A stretch of 64,000 nucleotides of DNA, taken from the NCBI GenBank assembly GCA_022841345.1, contig JALHRR010000011.1, positions 62,001 to 126,000 on the forward strand, read 5' to 3'. The notes under the pieces were generated by a model. That model was not told where the DNA came from and made no database searches. It was given only the letters and a program-made list of their open reading frames with translations. Each line of letters opens with the position of its first letter. Position 1 is the stretch's first letter. The DNA comes from Saprospiraceae bacterium (lineage in GTDB: Bacteria > Bacteroidota > Bacteroidia > Chitinophagales > Saprospiraceae). Of this stretch, positions 63,059 through 64,000 are shown piece after piece. A program made the position numbers and the translations under genes.

Positions 63059-63337
63059 ATGAAACATATCAAAATGAAACATTATTCCGATGACTCTCAT
63101 GGCTGGATTGCAATTAAGCGTTCCATTTTGGAACAGTTGGGCCTATTGGACAAAATTAGTGCCTATTCGTATCAAAGCAAGACAGGCCAGACTGTCTATT
63201 TAGAAGAAGACAGCGACGCCTCAAAATTGGTCAACGCTTTAGATGCTAAGGGCTTAGTGTACCAAAATGAGTCGGTTCGCCATGATGGTCAGTCTTGGAT
63301 TAGATCATTGCCTCGTTTTGAGACAAAGGTGGCCTAA
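63059..63337 (+). CDS. Hypothetical protein (92 aa)
   Basis: Starts MKHIKMKHYSDDSHGWIAIKRS with AGGTGG upstream. Mixed alpha/beta: SILEQLGLLDKISAYSYQSKTGQTVYLEEDSDASKLVNAL. The pattern resembles small phage proteins of unknown role. Overlaps the next gene as TAATG. Confidence 0.55.
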   Translation: MKHIKMKHYSDDSHGWIAIKRSILEQLGLLDKISAYSYQSKTGQTVYLEEDSDASKLVNALDAKGLVYQNESVRHDGQSWIRSLPRFETKVA

Positions 63338-63513
63338 TGAAAGTCGAATTTTATAACATATCATGGGAAACTGACGGCCATAGAGTCAAGTTGCCTAAAA
63401 AGATAGTGCTAGACGTTGACAGTGACTTAGACGTGTCACTTGACGGCGCTGACGTATTGTCTGACAATTTTGGTTATTTAGTGAATAGTTTTAGTTTTAA
63501 AATCATAACATAG
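63337..63513 (+). CDS. Small acidic beta-rich protein (58 aa)
   Basis: Starts MKVEFYNISWETDGHRVKLPKK, then a very acidic stretch (VLDVDSDLDVSLDGADVLSDN). All Asp codons are GAC, unlike most genes on the left. Coupled by TAATG to the previous gene. Not recognised. Confidence 0.55.
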   Translation: MKVEFYNISWETDGHRVKLPKKIVLDVDSDLDVSLDGADVLSDNFGYLVNSFSFKIIT

Positions 63514-63521
63514 GAGACAAA

Positions 63522-63908
63522 ATGAAAGTCATCAAAGCTTATCCGATTGAGTTAGCTATTAAGGGAATGCAAAAACGTGCCATTGTATCTATTGAGGTCG
63601 AAAATGAGACAGATATTGATTTCTCATATTGGGACAAAAAGACTGCAAAACATACTCAAAAAGACCTAGACAGTGGCAAGGTCATTTGTCTATGGGTTTT
63701 AGTTCGCATAGGTTTTTCAGGCCTTGACGGTTTTGAGGGCGTTGACTCTCTAGGTCAAGTTTTTGTTAGGCCGTCTAGTATTGAGACAGACGTTTTTCAG
63801 ACTGTCAATGACCATGGTATGATTGACAATGCTAGCAGTGACCTAATTGAACAGGTCTTGAAAGGCGTTGACAAGCTGAATGAGTTTTTAAGTCAAAAAT
63901 CAGCATAG
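63522..63908 (+). CDS. Hypothetical protein (128 aa)
   Basis: Starts MKVIKAYPIELAIKGMQKRAIV after TAGGAGACAAA. Two parts: N-terminal beta and a helical C-terminus (SSDLIEQVLKGVDKLNEFLSQKSA). No Cys. Initiation module CATAGGAGACAAAATGAA is the same as that before the next gene. Not recognised. Confidence 0.55.
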   Translation: MKVIKAYPIELAIKGMQKRAIVSIEVENETDIDFSYWDKKTAKHTQKDLDSGKVICLWVLVRIGFSGLDGFEGVDSLGQVFVRPSSIETDVFQTVNDHGMIDNASSDLIEQVLKGVDKLNEFLSQKSA

Positions 63909-63916
63909 GAGACAAA

Positions 63917-64000
63917 ATGAATACATTTTTAAAACAAGGTGACTTAGTTAAGTATCATAATGAAACACCAGAGCTAAACTCTCTAGGTTTTGTTTTAGGT
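63917..64000 (+). CDS. Partial hypothetical protein at right edge
   Basis: 28 codons are visible: ATG at 63917 after AGGAGACAAA; begins MNTFLKQGDLVKYHNETPEL, which could be a small barrel opening. Runs off the window. Confidence 0.55.
   Translation, partial: MNTFLKQGDLVKYHNETPELNSLGFVLG

Noticed and set aside
62872-63072. 66-codon minus-strand frame
   Set aside because: Antisense shadow of the coupled plus-strand genes.
1-64000. CRISPR array, integrase or insertion sequence
   Set aside because: No regular spacer-repeat pattern, no recombinase signature and no transposase with terminal repeats were seen.

Overview
The window is part of the genome of a tailed double-stranded DNA phage with a contractile tail (myovirus type). 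It carries a tape measure, hub, spike, gp25-like and baseplate J-like genes, ribonucleotide reductase, a tRNA and phage-type HNH endonucleases, and no ribosomal or housekeeping operons. The DNA looks AT-rich by eye. The lipoprotein signals (a lipobox ending in Cys in three small secreted proteins) suggest a diderm, Gram-negative-like host. Three sigma-28 (FliA)-type promoters at the right end suggest a flagellated host. I cannot name the host; a predatory bacterium of the Bdellovibrio type is one speculative fit. Layout: bases 1-36486 are a late structural block on the minus strand, read right to left: tape measure, hub, spike, a membrane protease, a gp53/gp25-like fusion, a giant baseplate J-like protein of 2191 residues, another baseplate protein, then fibre and adhesin genes. 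Short plus-strand cassettes with their own promoters are set into this block at 14.3-16.8 kb (lysis: lytic transglycosylase, metalloprotease lipoprotein, exonuclease) and at 28.4 kb (a second metalloprotease-like lipoprotein). Bases 36.6-37.9 kb form a third plus-strand cassette (MazG-like and small proteins). Bases 37.9-59.0 kb are a dense minus-strand metabolic block with ATGA and TAATG overlaps. It holds thyX, peptide deformylase, a UDG-like protein, an Rnl5-like RNA ligase, polynucleotide kinase/phosphatase, an RlaP-like nucleotidyltransferase, nrdA and nrdB with an HNH gene between them, a shortened CCA-adding-type enzyme, a PTH2-like protein, a HAD domain of the RNA-repair 'SAK' type, a deoxyribosyltransferase-like protein, tRNA-Ala and a small protein with an EF-Ts-like tail. 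Bases 59.05-60.3 kb are a non-coding divergent region. It holds a structured RNA ending in a terminator just before the EF-Ts-like gene, iteron-like repeats, palindromes and a GCGAAGC mini-hairpin; it may be a replication origin. Bases 60.3-64.0 kb are a plus-strand block of small, mostly unknown genes. It has three near-perfect TAAAGTTT-N11-GCCGATAA promoters and an unusual density of GAGAC and TGACCT words; I read it as an early, host-takeover region. The most interesting signals are the sigma-28 promoters, the large RNA/tRNA-repair set, the two metzincin-like lipoproteins, the leader RNA with the EF-Ts mimic, and a recurrent TGATATAA box placed so that transcription would start at or within a few bases of the start codon or at the tRNA 5' end. 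All functional calls rest on reading motifs by eye; no database search was run.
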